From Firm-04 sp045627405 (lineage in GTDB: Bacteria; Bacillota; Clostridia; Oscillospirales; Ruminococcaceae): a stretch of 64,000 nt of DNA. Positions 33,426-42,982 of this stretch are shown here, piece after piece; positions within the stretch are counted from its first letter, which is position 1; every line of letters begins with the position of its first letter. A model generated the notes under the pieces. It did not search any database and was not told where the DNA came from. It was given only the letters and a program-made list of their open reading frames with translations. Position numbers and translations under genes: made by a program. The DNA lies in assembly GCA_045627405.1 (NCBI GenBank), contig JAZQNP010000040.1, positions 23,357-87,356 on the forward strand. The letters run 5' to 3'.

Positions 33426-35909
33426 ATGTTTTGTCCGAATTGTGGAGCACAAACCGATGATCAGAGCAAATTCTGCGATGCCTGCGGATTTAATCTCGCA
33501 GAGAACGCAGAAGCACCTGTGACCAACCCGGTTCCGGATCCGTTTGCACCGCAGACGCCTGCCGATGGCGTACCTCAGGCACCTGAAACCGCGCCGGAAG
33601 CTCCGGTACCGTCTGTTGAACCGGCAGTACAGCCGGCTGCTGACGCTTCTGCCGCGAATGCCGCTGCGATGGCTGCACCTGCGGCTGCACCGGCTTCTGA
33701 GGACAGTCAGAAAAAGTCGAACACGGGTAAAGTTGTGGCGATTGCTGCTGCTGCGGTCGTCGGCGTGGGCGTAATCGGCGGTGTCGGCGCGAAGGCGATC
33801 TCTTCGCTGGCAGGCGGCTCGCAGAATGCTTATGTGTATCTTGCTGACGGCAGCTATGAGATGATGCGGAAGCTGGGCGATGACGAGAGTATCGAGGTCG
33901 CATCCAGCAGAAGCTCTGAGATTTCCAGCAGACTGGTTCGGTTCAGCCCGGACGGAAAGTATCTGTACTACTTCACGAAGTTTGACGGATACAGCGGCTA
34001 TCTCTACCGCGCCGAATACGGCAAGCTCAAAGCGGATTCTTCCAAGAACGATGAGCGCATTGAGTCCATCGGCTCGAATGTCCGCTATAACTACATCATT
34101 CTTGATGACGGTGCAGTGCTGTATGAGAATGAAGATGATAATCTCTATTACTTCAACGGCGGGGATTCCGTCAAGATTGCAAAGTCGGTTGATGACTTCA
34201 CCACAGACAAAAAGGATCGCATTGTCTACACGACCGGTAATTATTCCGACGGTTATGCGCTGTATGCGCTGAGCACGAAGGATGTTGAGAACGGCGGAGA
34301 CAAGATTGCATCCAATGTATCCAGCATTTATAGTTGGAGTGATCTCGACCACATCTTCTACACGAAAGAGGATGAGGACGATGATTACAACACGGTCGTA
34401 ACGCTCTATACGGTCGGTTTTGCTTCCGAATCCGAGAAGATCGCAAGCGATGTGACAATGCTCGGCTCCGATGAAGGCACGATTGTCTATATTGTTGACA
34501 AGGGTAAGTCCGTCAGCCTGTATGACTATGTCAATGACACCTATGCAAGCTCCGATGCAAACATTACAAGACCGTCTTATGACGATTTCGAGACCATTTC
34601 TTATGATTATTACAAGCTGACCAGTTACAGCGATCTGTCAGATTATGACAAGATCTACTGCTCCTGCACACAGGATAACTACTGGTATTATGAGAGCCTC
34701 GAAGAGATTCTGGAAGAGCTGAGCGACACCGATGAAGCGAAGCCGCTGATCTCTGCGTTTATTTCAAAGTATAAGTCCACTGAGAATTCCGAGGGCTACT
34801 TTGTTGTGGATGATACCATCAAGAGCGAGCTGCAACAGATTGTTACTGCACTTGGTTGGAGCGGCGATACCGTATGGCAGAGCTTTTGCTTCTATTACAC
34901 CGAGTCCGGTTATTCTATTGATTACGATGCTTACTACGATGCATACGATGTGTACAGCGAAGCAAGCACCCGTATCTATCTGCGTGAAGAACTCCAAGAT
35001 GAGTACTACGATGCTTCGATCTATGAGCTGTATGTCTATCATGACGGCAGCGCAGAACTGGTTACCGATCAGCTTCTGTCCTATGAGAGATCTTACGGCG
35101 GCATCGGCGGTATCCTCTATAACACCGCTGACATGGTGACCGAAAAGGTCAATATCGAGGACATCTCCTCCGTTTATGATGTCAGATCGACACTGTCTCT
35201 GAACTACGGCGCAGAGAACTATCTGCTTTCCTTCGACGGAAAGGCAAAATATCAGATCTCTGAGAAGGCAGCTGAGGATCTTGCTGACTTCACAGGTGCC
35301 AATGATCAGGATGATGATGACGATTATTACTATTCTTCTTCCAGTTCCAGTGTGAGCTTCTACTTCACCGATTCCGGTCTGTATCTGACAGACGGCAACC
35401 GGAATCTGTATTCTGCTGTGATCGGTGACGGTAAGGTTGACAGCTTCGAGGATGTGGAAGAGGATGTCTATGTGGTCACTGTTACGGACGATACCATCTA
35501 CTACGCATATGATGTGTTTGAGAGCGGCAGCAAGACCTACGGCGATCTGTATACCTACAAAGACGGCACTGCAACGCTGCTCGCGAAGGAAGTCATGAGC
35601 GACTACTATCTGGATGTTTACAATCCGGTTCGTATCTATGAAGACAACACGCTGCTTGCCTACACCGATTATTCTTCGCGCGGTGCTGAGCTGTCTTATT
35701 ACAACGCCGAAGGCAACGGTTCTGTGATCGCAGATGAGGTTGTGAGCTATGTCCGTACGGACAAAAATACCATCCTCTATATCTCTGACGATGATCTCTA
35801 CATGTATGACATCAAGAAGGGCGAGAAGACCAAGCTGCGCCAAGATGTTGACGCACTTTGGGTCAAGGAGCAGATGGAAACGGATACAGTTTATGCATCG
35901 TTCAACTGA
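33426..35909 (+). CDS. zinc-ribbon, membrane-anchored protein with a large beta-propeller-like external domain
   Basis: The 827-residue protein begins with a zinc ribbon (FCPNCGAQTDDQSKFCDACG, 2-21), then a Pro/Ala-rich linker (about 30-97), one membrane segment (about 103-128, VVAIAAAAVVGVGVIGGVG) and about 700 external residues. That part is rich in Asp, Tyr and Ser and repeats patterns such as DGKYLYYFTKFDGYSGYLYR and KDRIVYTTGNYSDGYALYAL, suggesting a WD40/TolB-like propeller. Stretches of acidic Tyr-rich sequence (DDDDDYYYSSSSSS) are notable. No catalytic motif is seen. The ATG at 33426 follows GGGAGG. A related architecture occurs in other ruminococci as uncharacterised zinc-ribbon proteins. 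Confidence 0.85.
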   Translation: MFCPNCGAQTDDQSKFCDACGFNLAENAEAPVTNPVPDPFAPQTPADGVPQAPETAPEAPVPSVEPAVQPAADASAANAAAMAAPAAAPASEDSQKKSNTGKVVAIAAAAVVGVGVIGGVGAKAISSLAGGSQNAYVYLADGSYEMMRKLGDDESIEVASSRSSEISSRLVRFSPDGKYLYYFTKFDGYSGYLYRAEYGKLKADSSKNDERIESIGSNVRYNYIILDDGAVLYENEDDNLYYFNGGDSVKIAKSVDDFTTDKKDRIVYTTGNYSDGYALYALSTKDVENGGDKIASNVSSIYSWSDLDHIFYTKEDEDDDYNTVVTLYTVGFASESEKIASDVTMLGSDEGTIVYIVDKGKSVSLYDYVNDTYASSDANITRPSYDDFETISYDYYKLTSYSDLSDYDKIYCSCTQDNYWYYESLEEILEELSDTDEAKPLISAFISKYKSTENSEGYFVVDDTIKSELQQIVTALGWSGDTVWQSFCFYYTESGYSIDYDAYYDAYDVYSEASTRIYLREELQDEYYDASIYELYVYHDGSAELVTDQLLSYERSYGGIGGILYNTADMVTEKVNIEDISSVYDVRSTLSLNYGAENYLLSFDGKAKYQISEKAAEDLADFTGANDQDDDDDYYYSSSSSSVSFYFTDSGLYLTDGNRNLYSAVIGDGKVDSFEDVEEDVYVVTVTDDTIYYAYDVFESGSKTYGDLYTYKDGTATLLAKEVMSDYYLDVYNPVRIYEDNTLLAYTDYSSRGAELSYYNAEGNGSVIADEVVSYVRTDKNTILYISDDDLYMYDIKKGEKTKLRQDVDALWVKEQMETDTVYASFN

Positions 35910-35945
35910 TGAACGGTTTGCAGGCTGCATAATCAAATGAATCGG

Positions 35946-35980
35946 AATGCGCATGGGCGAAAGCACATGCGCATTTCTTT
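35946..35980 (+). terminator. terminator with a GAAA loop
   Basis: AATGCGCATG (35946-35955) pairs with CATGCGCATT (35966-35975) around a loop containing GCGAAAGC; TTCTTT follows. Confidence 0.8.
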
Positions 35981-35993
35981 GCAGGAGGGTCAT

Positions 35994-36812
35994 ATGGCAC
36001 AAACGGTCGAGCTGCATGCACTGAATGAATCGGAGTGGCAGAGCTTTCTGAACTGCTCTGAACCGCAGCTTCTGCATTTTCGTGAACCGGACACCGGCAT
36101 TTTTATCGCGGAAAGTCCGAATGTCATTGCGCGTGCTTTGCATGCAGGCTATCAGCCGCTTTCGTTTCTCATTGATAAAAAACAGATGAATGCACAGTTA
36201 CAGCAAATTCTGGACGTGTGCGACGGTGTGCCGGCATATCTTGCAGATACGGAAACCTTGCAGACGATTACGGGTTTTCATATGACACGCGGGGTGCTCT
36301 GTGCGATGCAGCGCATCGGGCTGCCGGATATGCAGACTGTGTGTGCCGGCGCGTCGCGCATCGTGCTGCTGGAAAATGTTATGAATCCGACGAATCTCGG
36401 CGCAATTTTCCGCTCGGCTGCCGCGCTGGAAATGGATGCTGTTCTGCTGACATCCGGCTGTACGGATCCGCTTTATCGACGTGCCTGCCGTGTCAGCATG
36501 GGGACAGTCTTTCAGATCCCGTGGGCGTACTGCGAGGACGCACCGCATGCGGCAGAAGCAGTGCGCACATTGCAGAAACTCGGGTTCCGAACGGCTGCAA
36601 TGGCACTGACCGATGATGCGATTGCGCTTGACGCGCTGCATATTGCAAAAGAGGAACGGCTGGCACTTGTCCTCGGTACGGAGGGGGAGGGGCTGCATGC
36701 GGAAACGGTCGCAGCTTGTGCGCATGTTGTTCGCATTCCGATGCGAAACGGGGTGGATTCGCTCAATGTTGCCGCGGCGAGCGCGGTTGCATTCTGGCAT
36801 TTCCGAAAGTGA
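35994..36812 (+). CDS. TrmH/SpoU-family RNA 2'-O-methyltransferase
   Basis: The 272-residue protein has an N-terminal substrate-binding region (1-105) and a C-terminal SPOUT domain with the three usual motifs: LLENVMNPTNLGAIFRSAAA, LALVLGTEGEGL and IPMRNGVDSLNVAAASAVAF. It would methylate a ribose 2'-OH in rRNA or tRNA using SAM; the target is not clear from sequence. The ATG at 35994 follows GGAGGG by 6 bases. It sits after a terminator and has no evident partner. Confidence 0.92.
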   Translation: MAQTVELHALNESEWQSFLNCSEPQLLHFREPDTGIFIAESPNVIARALHAGYQPLSFLIDKKQMNAQLQQILDVCDGVPAYLADTETLQTITGFHMTRGVLCAMQRIGLPDMQTVCAGASRIVLLENVMNPTNLGAIFRSAAALEMDAVLLTSGCTDPLYRRACRVSMGTVFQIPWAYCEDAPHAAEAVRTLQKLGFRTAAMALTDDAIALDALHIAKEERLALVLGTEGEGLHAETVAACAHVVRIPMRNGVDSLNVAAASAVAFWHFRK

Positions 36813-36930
36813 CTTTTTGGCGCATCTGCTGCATTTACTTCTTGTATAATTCATCCGGATTATTGCAGCATGCACAAGAAGCGGCATGAAAATTTGTAAA
36901 AACCGCCAGTACCTTTTTCGGAGAAATACA

Positions 36931-36959
36931 TTGCAAAATCCCGCGAAAAATGGTATAAT
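36931..36959 (+). promoter_or_regulatory. promoter of the SPFH gene
   Basis: TTGCAA (36931-36936) and TATAAT (36954-36959) are 17 bases apart. Confidence 0.75.
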
Positions 36960-36965
36960 ATTTGA

Positions 36966-36999
36966 TGTACAGATCTGCGCACCGCGCGCTTGCTGTACA
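36966..36999 (+). promoter_or_regulatory. leader hairpin upstream of the SPFH gene
   Basis: TGTACAG (36966-36972) pairs with CTGTACA (36993-36999) around a GC-rich loop, at the very 5' end of the predicted transcript. The loop word TGCGCACCG recurs near 37036. Function unknown. Confidence 0.4.
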
Positions 37000-37061
37000 T
37001 TACATCAATACGTCAAGCGGAACTTGCGCAGGATTGCGCACCGTGCGAAAGGAGTTTACAT

Positions 37062-38396
37062 ATGGGTTTGATCGCTGCTGCTGTCGGTGCCGTCAGCAAT
37101 ACATTGAAAGACCAGTGGAAAGAGTTTTTCTATTGTGACACCCTCCCGAGTGAGGTCATCGTCGCAAGAGGTCACAAGCAGAACACAAGCAATAACAAAG
37201 GCAATGACAATGTCATTACGAACGGCAGTAAGGTCGTTGTGGCAGAGGGTCAGTGCTGCATTATCGTCGAGGACGGCAGAGTTGTTGAAGTCTGCGCGGA
37301 GCCGGGCGGATATACCTATGATACTTCTCAGGCTCCGAGCGTCTTTGCAGGCGGATTCGGTGCAGGTCTGGTCGCGTCCTTCAAGAAGATGCTTGAAAAC
37401 TTCTCCTATGGCGGAAGCACGGCAAACGATCAGCGCATTTATTATTTTAACACCAAGGAGATCATGAACAATCTCTTCGGCACGCAGAACCCGGTTCCGT
37501 TCCGCGTGGTCGATACAAACATCGGTCTGGACGTCGATGTGACTGTTCGCTGCAACGGCACTTACACCTACCGCATTACAGATCCGATTCTGTTCTATTC
37601 CAATGTCTGCGGCAATGTGTCCGAGGCATTTACCAGATCTGTGATTGAAGGGCAGCTCAAAAGTGAGTTCCTGAACGCATTGCAGCCGGCATTTGCCCGG
37701 ATTTCCGAGCAGGGAATCCGTTACAGCGCGCTGCCGGGTCACACAAAGGAACTGTGTGATGCTCTGAATGCAGAGCTGAAAGATGACTGGGCGGGTACGC
37801 GCGGCATCACCATCAGCCGCATCGCCATCAATTCCCTCACCATCCCGAAGGAAGATGAGGAAATGATCAAGCAGGCACAGCGTGCTGCGATCAACCGAGA
37901 TCCGGGCATGGCTGCTGCTACACTGGTCGGTGCGCAGGCACAGGCAATGCAGGATGCTGCAAAGAATCCAAACGGTGCAATGATGGGATTCATGGGCATG
38001 GGTATGGCACAGCAGTCCGGCGGCATGGACGCACAGGCTCTGTTCAACATGCAGGCACAGCAGCAGGCGATGGCAGCTGCACAGCAGCAGCAGGCTGCTC
38101 CGGCGGCTCCCGCAGCACCGGCAGCAAACAGCTGGACCTGCACCTGCGGCACGGTCAACACGGGCAAATTCTGTACAGAGTGTGCTTCTCCGAAGCCGCA
38201 GCCGGCAGCCGGATGGACTTGTGAGTGCGGAGCTGTCAATCAGGGAAAATTCTGTCCGGAGTGCGGCAAGAGCAAGCCGGCAGGCGCACCGCTTTATAAG
38301 TGTGACAAGTGCGGCTGGACACCGGAAGATCCGGCGAACCCGCCGAAATTCTGCCCGGAGTGCGGCGACGTCTTTGATGCCAGCGATGTGCAGTAA
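37062..38396 (+). CDS. SPFH-domain protein with three C-terminal zinc ribbons (YdjI-like)
   Basis: The 444-residue protein has an SPFH/band-7-type domain (about 30-290; WKEFFYCDTLPSEVIVARGH, QCCIIVEDGRVVEVCAEPGGYTY in parts), a Gln/Met/Ala-rich linker (about 310-357) and three zinc ribbons: CTCGTVNTGKFCTEC, CECGAVNQGKFCPEC and CDKCGWTPE...FCPECG. The family is often annotated as virion core protein-like; Bacillus YdjI is a studied relative that helps attach the phage-shock protein PspA to the membrane. The ATG at 37062 follows AAAGGAG. A zinc-ribbon membrane protein (38481-39803) follows, as in the Bacillus ydjFGHI arrangement, though no PspA gene is in the window. Confidence 0.88.
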   Translation: MGLIAAAVGAVSNTLKDQWKEFFYCDTLPSEVIVARGHKQNTSNNKGNDNVITNGSKVVVAEGQCCIIVEDGRVVEVCAEPGGYTYDTSQAPSVFAGGFGAGLVASFKKMLENFSYGGSTANDQRIYYFNTKEIMNNLFGTQNPVPFRVVDTNIGLDVDVTVRCNGTYTYRITDPILFYSNVCGNVSEAFTRSVIEGQLKSEFLNALQPAFARISEQGIRYSALPGHTKELCDALNAELKDDWAGTRGITISRIAINSLTIPKEDEEMIKQAQRAAINRDPGMAAATLVGAQAQAMQDAAKNPNGAMMGFMGMGMAQQSGGMDAQALFNMQAQQQAMAAAQQQQAAPAAPAAPAANSWTCTCGTVNTGKFCTECASPKPQPAAGWTCECGAVNQGKFCPECGKSKPAGAPLYKCDKCGWTPEDPANPPKFCPECGDVFDASDVQ

Positions 38397-38406
38397 GAAA
38401 TAACAC

Positions 38407-38453
38407 AAAGATGCTGTGCAGGTGTGGTTTTCGCGCTGCGCAGCATCTTTTTG
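38407..38453 (+). terminator. terminator or attenuator after the SPFH gene
   Basis: AAAGATGCTGTGCAG (from 38407) pairs with CTGCGCAGCATCTTT (to 38451), followed by TTG. It lies 27 bases before the next start, so read-through is possible. Confidence 0.7.
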
Positions 38454-38480
38454 ATCAAGACAGGAAACGAGGTTTTGCAT

Positions 38481-39803
38481 ATGGCAGATATGCTCGAATA
38501 TAAATGCCCATGCTGCGGCGGTAAACTGGAATTCAGCAGTGCGGATCAGCAGATGAAATGCCCGTTCTGTGATTCCGTCATAGATGTGTCGTCGCTGCAA
38601 AGCTACGATACCGCACTGGATGCCGTGCCGGAATCCGATATGACATGGGAGACGGAAGCGGGCAGTGAGTGGGAGCAGGGCGAAGCAGAGCAGATGCGTG
38701 TGTATCATTGTCAGTCCTGCGGCGGAGAGGTCATTGCAGATCAGACAACGGCTGCATCCAAATGCCCGTACTGCGATGCGCCGGTGATCATGACCGGGCA
38801 GCTCAGCGGCGAACTCAAACCCGATTATATCATTCCGTTCAAGCTGGACAAGGATGCCGCAAAAAAATCTCTTTTGCAGCATATGGAGGGGAAACCGCTG
38901 CTGCCGAAGGTTTTTAAAAGTGAGAACCATATTGATGAAATCAAGGGCGTTTATGTTCCGGTCTGGCTCTTTGATGCCGGTGTCGATGCGCATATTCAGT
39001 ACCGCGCAAAGAAGTTCCGCACATGGAGCGACGCACAGTTTGATTATACGGAGACAAGCCATTTTTCAGTGAAACGCGCCGGAAATCTTGCGTTTGAGCA
39101 TGTGCCGGTGGACGGTTCTGCAAAGATGGATGATACCATGATGGAATCGCTGGAACCGTTCTCTTTTCATGAAGCGGTACAGTTTCAGAGTGCTTATCTG
39201 TCGGGGTATCTGGCGGACAAGTATGACACGGACGCAGAGGCAAGTGCCGCGCGTGCTAATGAGCGGATCCGTCAGAGTACGCTGAATGAATTTGCAAAGA
39301 CGGTGCGCGGCTATGATGCCGTGGAGACGGAGCAGGACAGCATTCAGCTTAAACACGGTGAAGCAAAGTACGCACTTTATCCGGTGTGGCTGCTCAATAC
39401 CACATGGAACGGTACGAAATACTTTTTTGCGATGAACGGACAGTCCGGAAAATTTGTCGGAAATCTGCCGTCGGACAAAGGAAAAGCATGGGGCATTTTC
39501 TTCGGCGTGACGATTCTTTCGCTGATTCTGGTTTATCTGATTACGCTGATGCTGACAGAGGGCGGCAGCTTTTTGATCGCGCTGATTATCGCGCTGATGA
39601 TCGGCGGTATTACCGTCGGATCGCTGCTTTCTCAGCTCAAATCTGTTGTACAAAAGAATCAGGCATCTGACTATGTAAAGCAGGGCAGCATGCAGCTCAC
39701 ACAGCAGGATGAGATTTTTCTCGGCAAGCAGATTGAGAAGCGTCCGCGCATGCAGCAGCAACCTCCGCAGGGCGGCGGTGCGCAGCCACAAAGGCCGCGC
39801 TGA
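38481..39803 (+). CDS. TFIIB-type zinc-ribbon membrane protein (YdjG-like)
   Basis: The 440-residue protein has two Cys-pair ribbons (YKCPCCGGKLEFSS...KCPFC near 7-34, and HCQSCGGEV...KCPYC near 76-99), a soluble middle part (KPDYIIPFKLDKDAAKKSLL, VYVPVWLFDAGVDAHIQYRA) and two adjacent membrane segments near residues 335-380, followed by a basic, Gln/Pro-rich tail. This layout is that of YdjG-like proteins, which in Bacillus are encoded with an SPFH protein and a PspA paralog. I infer a membrane-stress role shared with the preceding gene. The ATG at 38481 is about 8 bases after GAAACGAGG. Confidence 0.85.
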   Translation: MADMLEYKCPCCGGKLEFSSADQQMKCPFCDSVIDVSSLQSYDTALDAVPESDMTWETEAGSEWEQGEAEQMRVYHCQSCGGEVIADQTTAASKCPYCDAPVIMTGQLSGELKPDYIIPFKLDKDAAKKSLLQHMEGKPLLPKVFKSENHIDEIKGVYVPVWLFDAGVDAHIQYRAKKFRTWSDAQFDYTETSHFSVKRAGNLAFEHVPVDGSAKMDDTMMESLEPFSFHEAVQFQSAYLSGYLADKYDTDAEASAARANERIRQSTLNEFAKTVRGYDAVETEQDSIQLKHGEAKYALYPVWLLNTTWNGTKYFFAMNGQSGKFVGNLPSDKGKAWGIFFGVTILSLILVYLITLMLTEGGSFLIALIIALMIGGITVGSLLSQLKSVVQKNQASDYVKQGSMQLTQQDEIFLGKQIEKRPRMQQQPPQGGGAQPQRPR

Positions 39804-39823
39804 TCGGTACAAATTGATACAAC

Positions 39824-39868
39824 AACAGCAGCCGGAACGCATACTCCATTGCGTTTCGGCTGTTTTTT
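39824..39868 (+). terminator. terminator after the YdjG-like gene
   Basis: AACAGCAGCCGGAACGCA pairs imperfectly with TGCGTTTCGGCTGTT, followed by TTTTTT. Confidence 0.8.
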
Positions 39869-39933
39869 GATGTGTACGGGGCATTTTTTTCTTCTCAGAT
39901 GCATAATGTTGCAGAGAGAGGAGCGTGCGGAAA

Positions 39934-42564
39934 ATGAAGGGACTTACTTCACAGGAGGCTGCAAGCCGCCGTGCGGAATACGGTGATAATTCACTTGCAA
40001 AAAAAGAAAGCTCCCATCCGCTGCGGATTTTCTTCCGGCAGTTTCGGGATGTTATGGTGTTAATTCTGCTGGCAGCGGCTGTCATCTCTGCGCTGCTCGG
40101 AGAATATGCCGATGCAGTGACCATCGCGGTGATTGTGGTGCTGAATGCCGTACTCGGATTCGTGCAGGAATTCCGAACCGAGCAGACTTTGCTTGCCCTG
40201 CGCAGCATGACCGCGCCGACGGCGCAGGTCTGGCGGGACGGAACATTGCAGCGGCTTCCGGCATCGGAGCTGGTGCCGGATGACTGTATTGTACTGGAAA
40301 CGGGCGACTGTGTGCCAGCGGATGCAGTAGTGCTTCGCTGTGCAACACTTTATGCCGAGGAATCCGTGCTGACCGGTGAATCGGAGCCGGTGGAAAAGCA
40401 TGCGCATACGGCAGCGGACGGCACTGTTGACAACAGCATTGGAAGGGCGGATGTGCTTTATCACGGCACATCGGTCACACGCGGCAACGCGGAGGCTGTT
40501 GTGATTGCTACCGGCAAAAAGACGCAGATGGGACAGATTTCGCAGCTTCTTTCGGATATAGACCGCACAGAAACACCGCTGCAAAAGCGGCTGGGTGAGC
40601 TTGGGAAAGTCGTGGCAGTCATTTGTCTTGCGGTCTGTGCGCTGGTTTCGGCGGCTGGGGTCCTGCGCGGAGAACCTGTATTTGACATGCTGATGACCGG
40701 TATTACGATTGCGATTGCAGCCATTCCGGAGGGGCTGCCGGCGACGGTTACGATCGCACTGGCACTTGCCGTCCGCAGGATGCTTGCCCGCAATGCACTG
40801 GTCAACCGGCTGCATGCCGTTGAGACGCTTGGCTGTGCATCGGTCATCTGTACTGATAAAACCGGTACGATTACCGAGAATAAGATGACAGTACAGGTGA
40901 TCCGGACAGCGGATGAGCAGTTTGATGTCACCGGAAACGGCTGGCAGAAAAAAGGCAATGTACAGCAGAACGGCGCAGCGGTGAGTCTGCGCAGCAAACC
41001 GGATCTTCTGCCGCTTCTGCAATGTGCGGTGCTGTGTAATCATGCAAAGCTGACAGATCGTGCGGATGAATGGGAGATTACGGGCGATCCGACCGAGGCG
41101 GCACTGCTGATTGCAGCGGCGAAATGCCGGATCTCAGCAGACAATCTGACACGAATGCAGCAAGTCGGGGAGATTCCGTTTGAGAGTGAAACGCGGAGCA
41201 TGACAGTTTTTGTCCGCGAGGAGCAGCATGTCACTGCGTACAGCAAGGGTGCAGTCGATGTGATCTTATCACACTGCGGAAGCTATCTGTCACATGGGCA
41301 GGCAGTGCCGCTGACCCCCAAAAAACGCGCAGAAATTCTGTGTGCAGCCGACGGACTGGCAGAGGATGCCCTGCGGATGCTCGCATTCGCAAAGAAGGTG
41401 ACACCGCAGCAGGCTTCGCAGCCGGATGAGATGGTTTTCCTCGGTACGATGGGCATGATTGATCCGCCGCGTGAGCAGGCAAAACGTGCGGTTTCAGCAT
41501 GTGTGCGTGCGGGCATTCGTGTTGTGATGCTGACGGGCGATCATGTGAAGACAGCATCTGCGATTGCGCGGCGGGCAGGCATTCCCCGTGCGGAATATGC
41601 GATGTCGGGTGCAGAGCTGGACCGTCTGACAGATGATGAACTGGCTGCATGTATTGAGAAATATGCAGTATTTGCGCGTGTGACTCCGACACATAAGCTG
41701 CGGCTGGTCAAGGCGTTCCGAACGCAGGGGAAGATTGCGGCAATGACCGGAGACGGCGTGAATGATGCGCCCGCAGTCAAGGAAGCAGACATCGGTGTGG
41801 CAATGGGGAAAAACGGCACCGATGTCACACGGCAGGCAGCAGATGTCATTCTGCTGGATGACCGGTTTGATACGATGGTGGCAGCCGTGGAGCAGGGGCG
41901 GACGGTCTATGCAAACATCCGGAAATTTGTCCGGTATCTGTTGGCGTGCAACATCGGTGAGGTGATGACGATGCTGCTCGGCATTCTGATGGGATTGCCG
42001 ATGGTGCTGCTGCCGACGCAGATTTTGCTGGTCAATCTGATGACCGACGGGCTGCCGGCAATCGCTTTGGGACTGGAACCGACTGATCCGGATATTATGC
42101 ACCGCCCGCCGCGCGCCGCAGATGAGAGCTTTTTTGCAAACGGATTGCTGTCGCGCATTGTCTTTCGCGGCATTTTCATCGCACTGTCCACGCTCGGTTC
42201 CTTTACGACTGTTCTGCGCATGAGCGGTTCGCAGGAAGCTGCACGCACCGCAGCACTTGTCACACTGATCGCATCGCAGCTTTTGCATGTATTTGAGTGC
42301 AAATCCGAAGAGGGGACACTGTTCTCTGTACCGTATTTTTCAAACGGAAAGTTAATCGGTGCAGTACTGGTTTCTGTGATCATCACCGCAGCCGGCGTCC
42401 TGCTGCCGCCGCTGCAAGCAGTTTTTCAGACGGTCGCGCTGGATCTGCCCTGTTTTGCAGTGGCACTCGGATGCAGCTTGGCGGTTCCGGTGGCAGCGGC
42501 ACTGACTACACAGCGCGGAAACGGCTCAGTGCAGCCGGTGACGGTCCGAACAGCCAATCATTGA
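39934..42564 (+). CDS. P2-type calcium-transporting ATPase
   Basis: The 876-residue pump has an N-terminal cation ATPase domain (GLTSQEAASRRAEYGDNSLA), the actuator motif LTGES near 146-150, the phosphorylation site CTDKTGTITENKM (Asp about 308), the hinge motif GDGVNDAPA near 606, and ten expected membrane segments. TM4 carries AAIPEGLPATVTI, typical of SERCA/PMCA-like (P2A/P2B) pumps, so Ca2+ export is the most likely role; Mn2+ is possible. The ATG at 39934 is 10 bases after AGGAG; the GTG at 39925 is too close to that site. It appears monocistronic. Confidence 0.93.
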   Translation: MKGLTSQEAASRRAEYGDNSLAKKESSHPLRIFFRQFRDVMVLILLAAAVISALLGEYADAVTIAVIVVLNAVLGFVQEFRTEQTLLALRSMTAPTAQVWRDGTLQRLPASELVPDDCIVLETGDCVPADAVVLRCATLYAEESVLTGESEPVEKHAHTAADGTVDNSIGRADVLYHGTSVTRGNAEAVVIATGKKTQMGQISQLLSDIDRTETPLQKRLGELGKVVAVICLAVCALVSAAGVLRGEPVFDMLMTGITIAIAAIPEGLPATVTIALALAVRRMLARNALVNRLHAVETLGCASVICTDKTGTITENKMTVQVIRTADEQFDVTGNGWQKKGNVQQNGAAVSLRSKPDLLPLLQCAVLCNHAKLTDRADEWEITGDPTEAALLIAAAKCRISADNLTRMQQVGEIPFESETRSMTVFVREEQHVTAYSKGAVDVILSHCGSYLSHGQAVPLTPKKRAEILCAADGLAEDALRMLAFAKKVTPQQASQPDEMVFLGTMGMIDPPREQAKRAVSACVRAGIRVVMLTGDHVKTASAIARRAGIPRAEYAMSGAELDRLTDDELAACIEKYAVFARVTPTHKLRLVKAFRTQGKIAAMTGDGVNDAPAVKEADIGVAMGKNGTDVTRQAADVILLDDRFDTMVAAVEQGRTVYANIRKFVRYLLACNIGEVMTMLLGILMGLPMVLLPTQILLVNLMTDGLPAIALGLEPTDPDIMHRPPRAADESFFANGLLSRIVFRGIFIALSTLGSFTTVLRMSGSQEAARTAALVTLIASQLLHVFECKSEEGTLFSVPYFSNGKLIGAVLVSVIITAAGVLLPPLQAVFQTVALDLPCFAVALGCSLAVPVAAALTTQRGNGSVQPVTVRTANH

Positions 42565-42982
42565 CTTTATATGGGCGGAGTGTGCGCTGCGGCGGCATTC
42601 CGCTCCTTTTTGACGTATTTCATAAGTTGTCATGGTGTCATGGGAAACTGCGGAACGAAAAAGGACGGCGATTTTTGATTTTTTCGTCATTTTGTCAAAT
42701 GAGCATAATGCACAGAGGGAAGCTGCTCGATTTGTGCGATTTGCTGTCAGAACATGTCGGATTGTCACTTATTTATGCGTAATCGCGTGATGAATATGAA
42801 CAAACTGTGTCGAAAAAGAAAATAATTCGTCATGAGTGCTAAAAACTGATACCGTCTTTTCTGTAATGCACAAAAACCTTGACAAATTTTCTTTTTTCTT
42901 CTCAAAAGTGTTGATTTTTTTTCTGTTTTGTAGTATAATAATATATGTATCAGACTAAGTACCTTTACGGAGGTTTATTCCT
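42565..42982 (+). other. intergenic region before the repeat-rich protein
   Basis: This 418-base gap is AT-rich in its second half and holds only a promoter (42911-42939), with a second TTGACA at 42879-42884 that lacks a good -10 box at the usual distance. CTCCTTTTT near 42601 can pair with AAAAAGGA near 42660 as a hairpin. I see no coding gene, RNA gene or known riboswitch. Confidence 0.6.
42911..42939 (+). promoter_or_regulatory. promoter of the repeat-rich Pro/Ala protein
   Basis: TTGATT (42911-42916) and TATAAT (42934-42939) are 17 bases apart, about 43 bases before the start codon. Confidence 0.75.

Noticed and set aside
42526..42768. 80-codon minus-strand frame after the Ca-ATPase
   Set aside because: It overlaps the end of the ATPase gene, is poor in hydrophobic pattern and lacks a convincing ribosome site.
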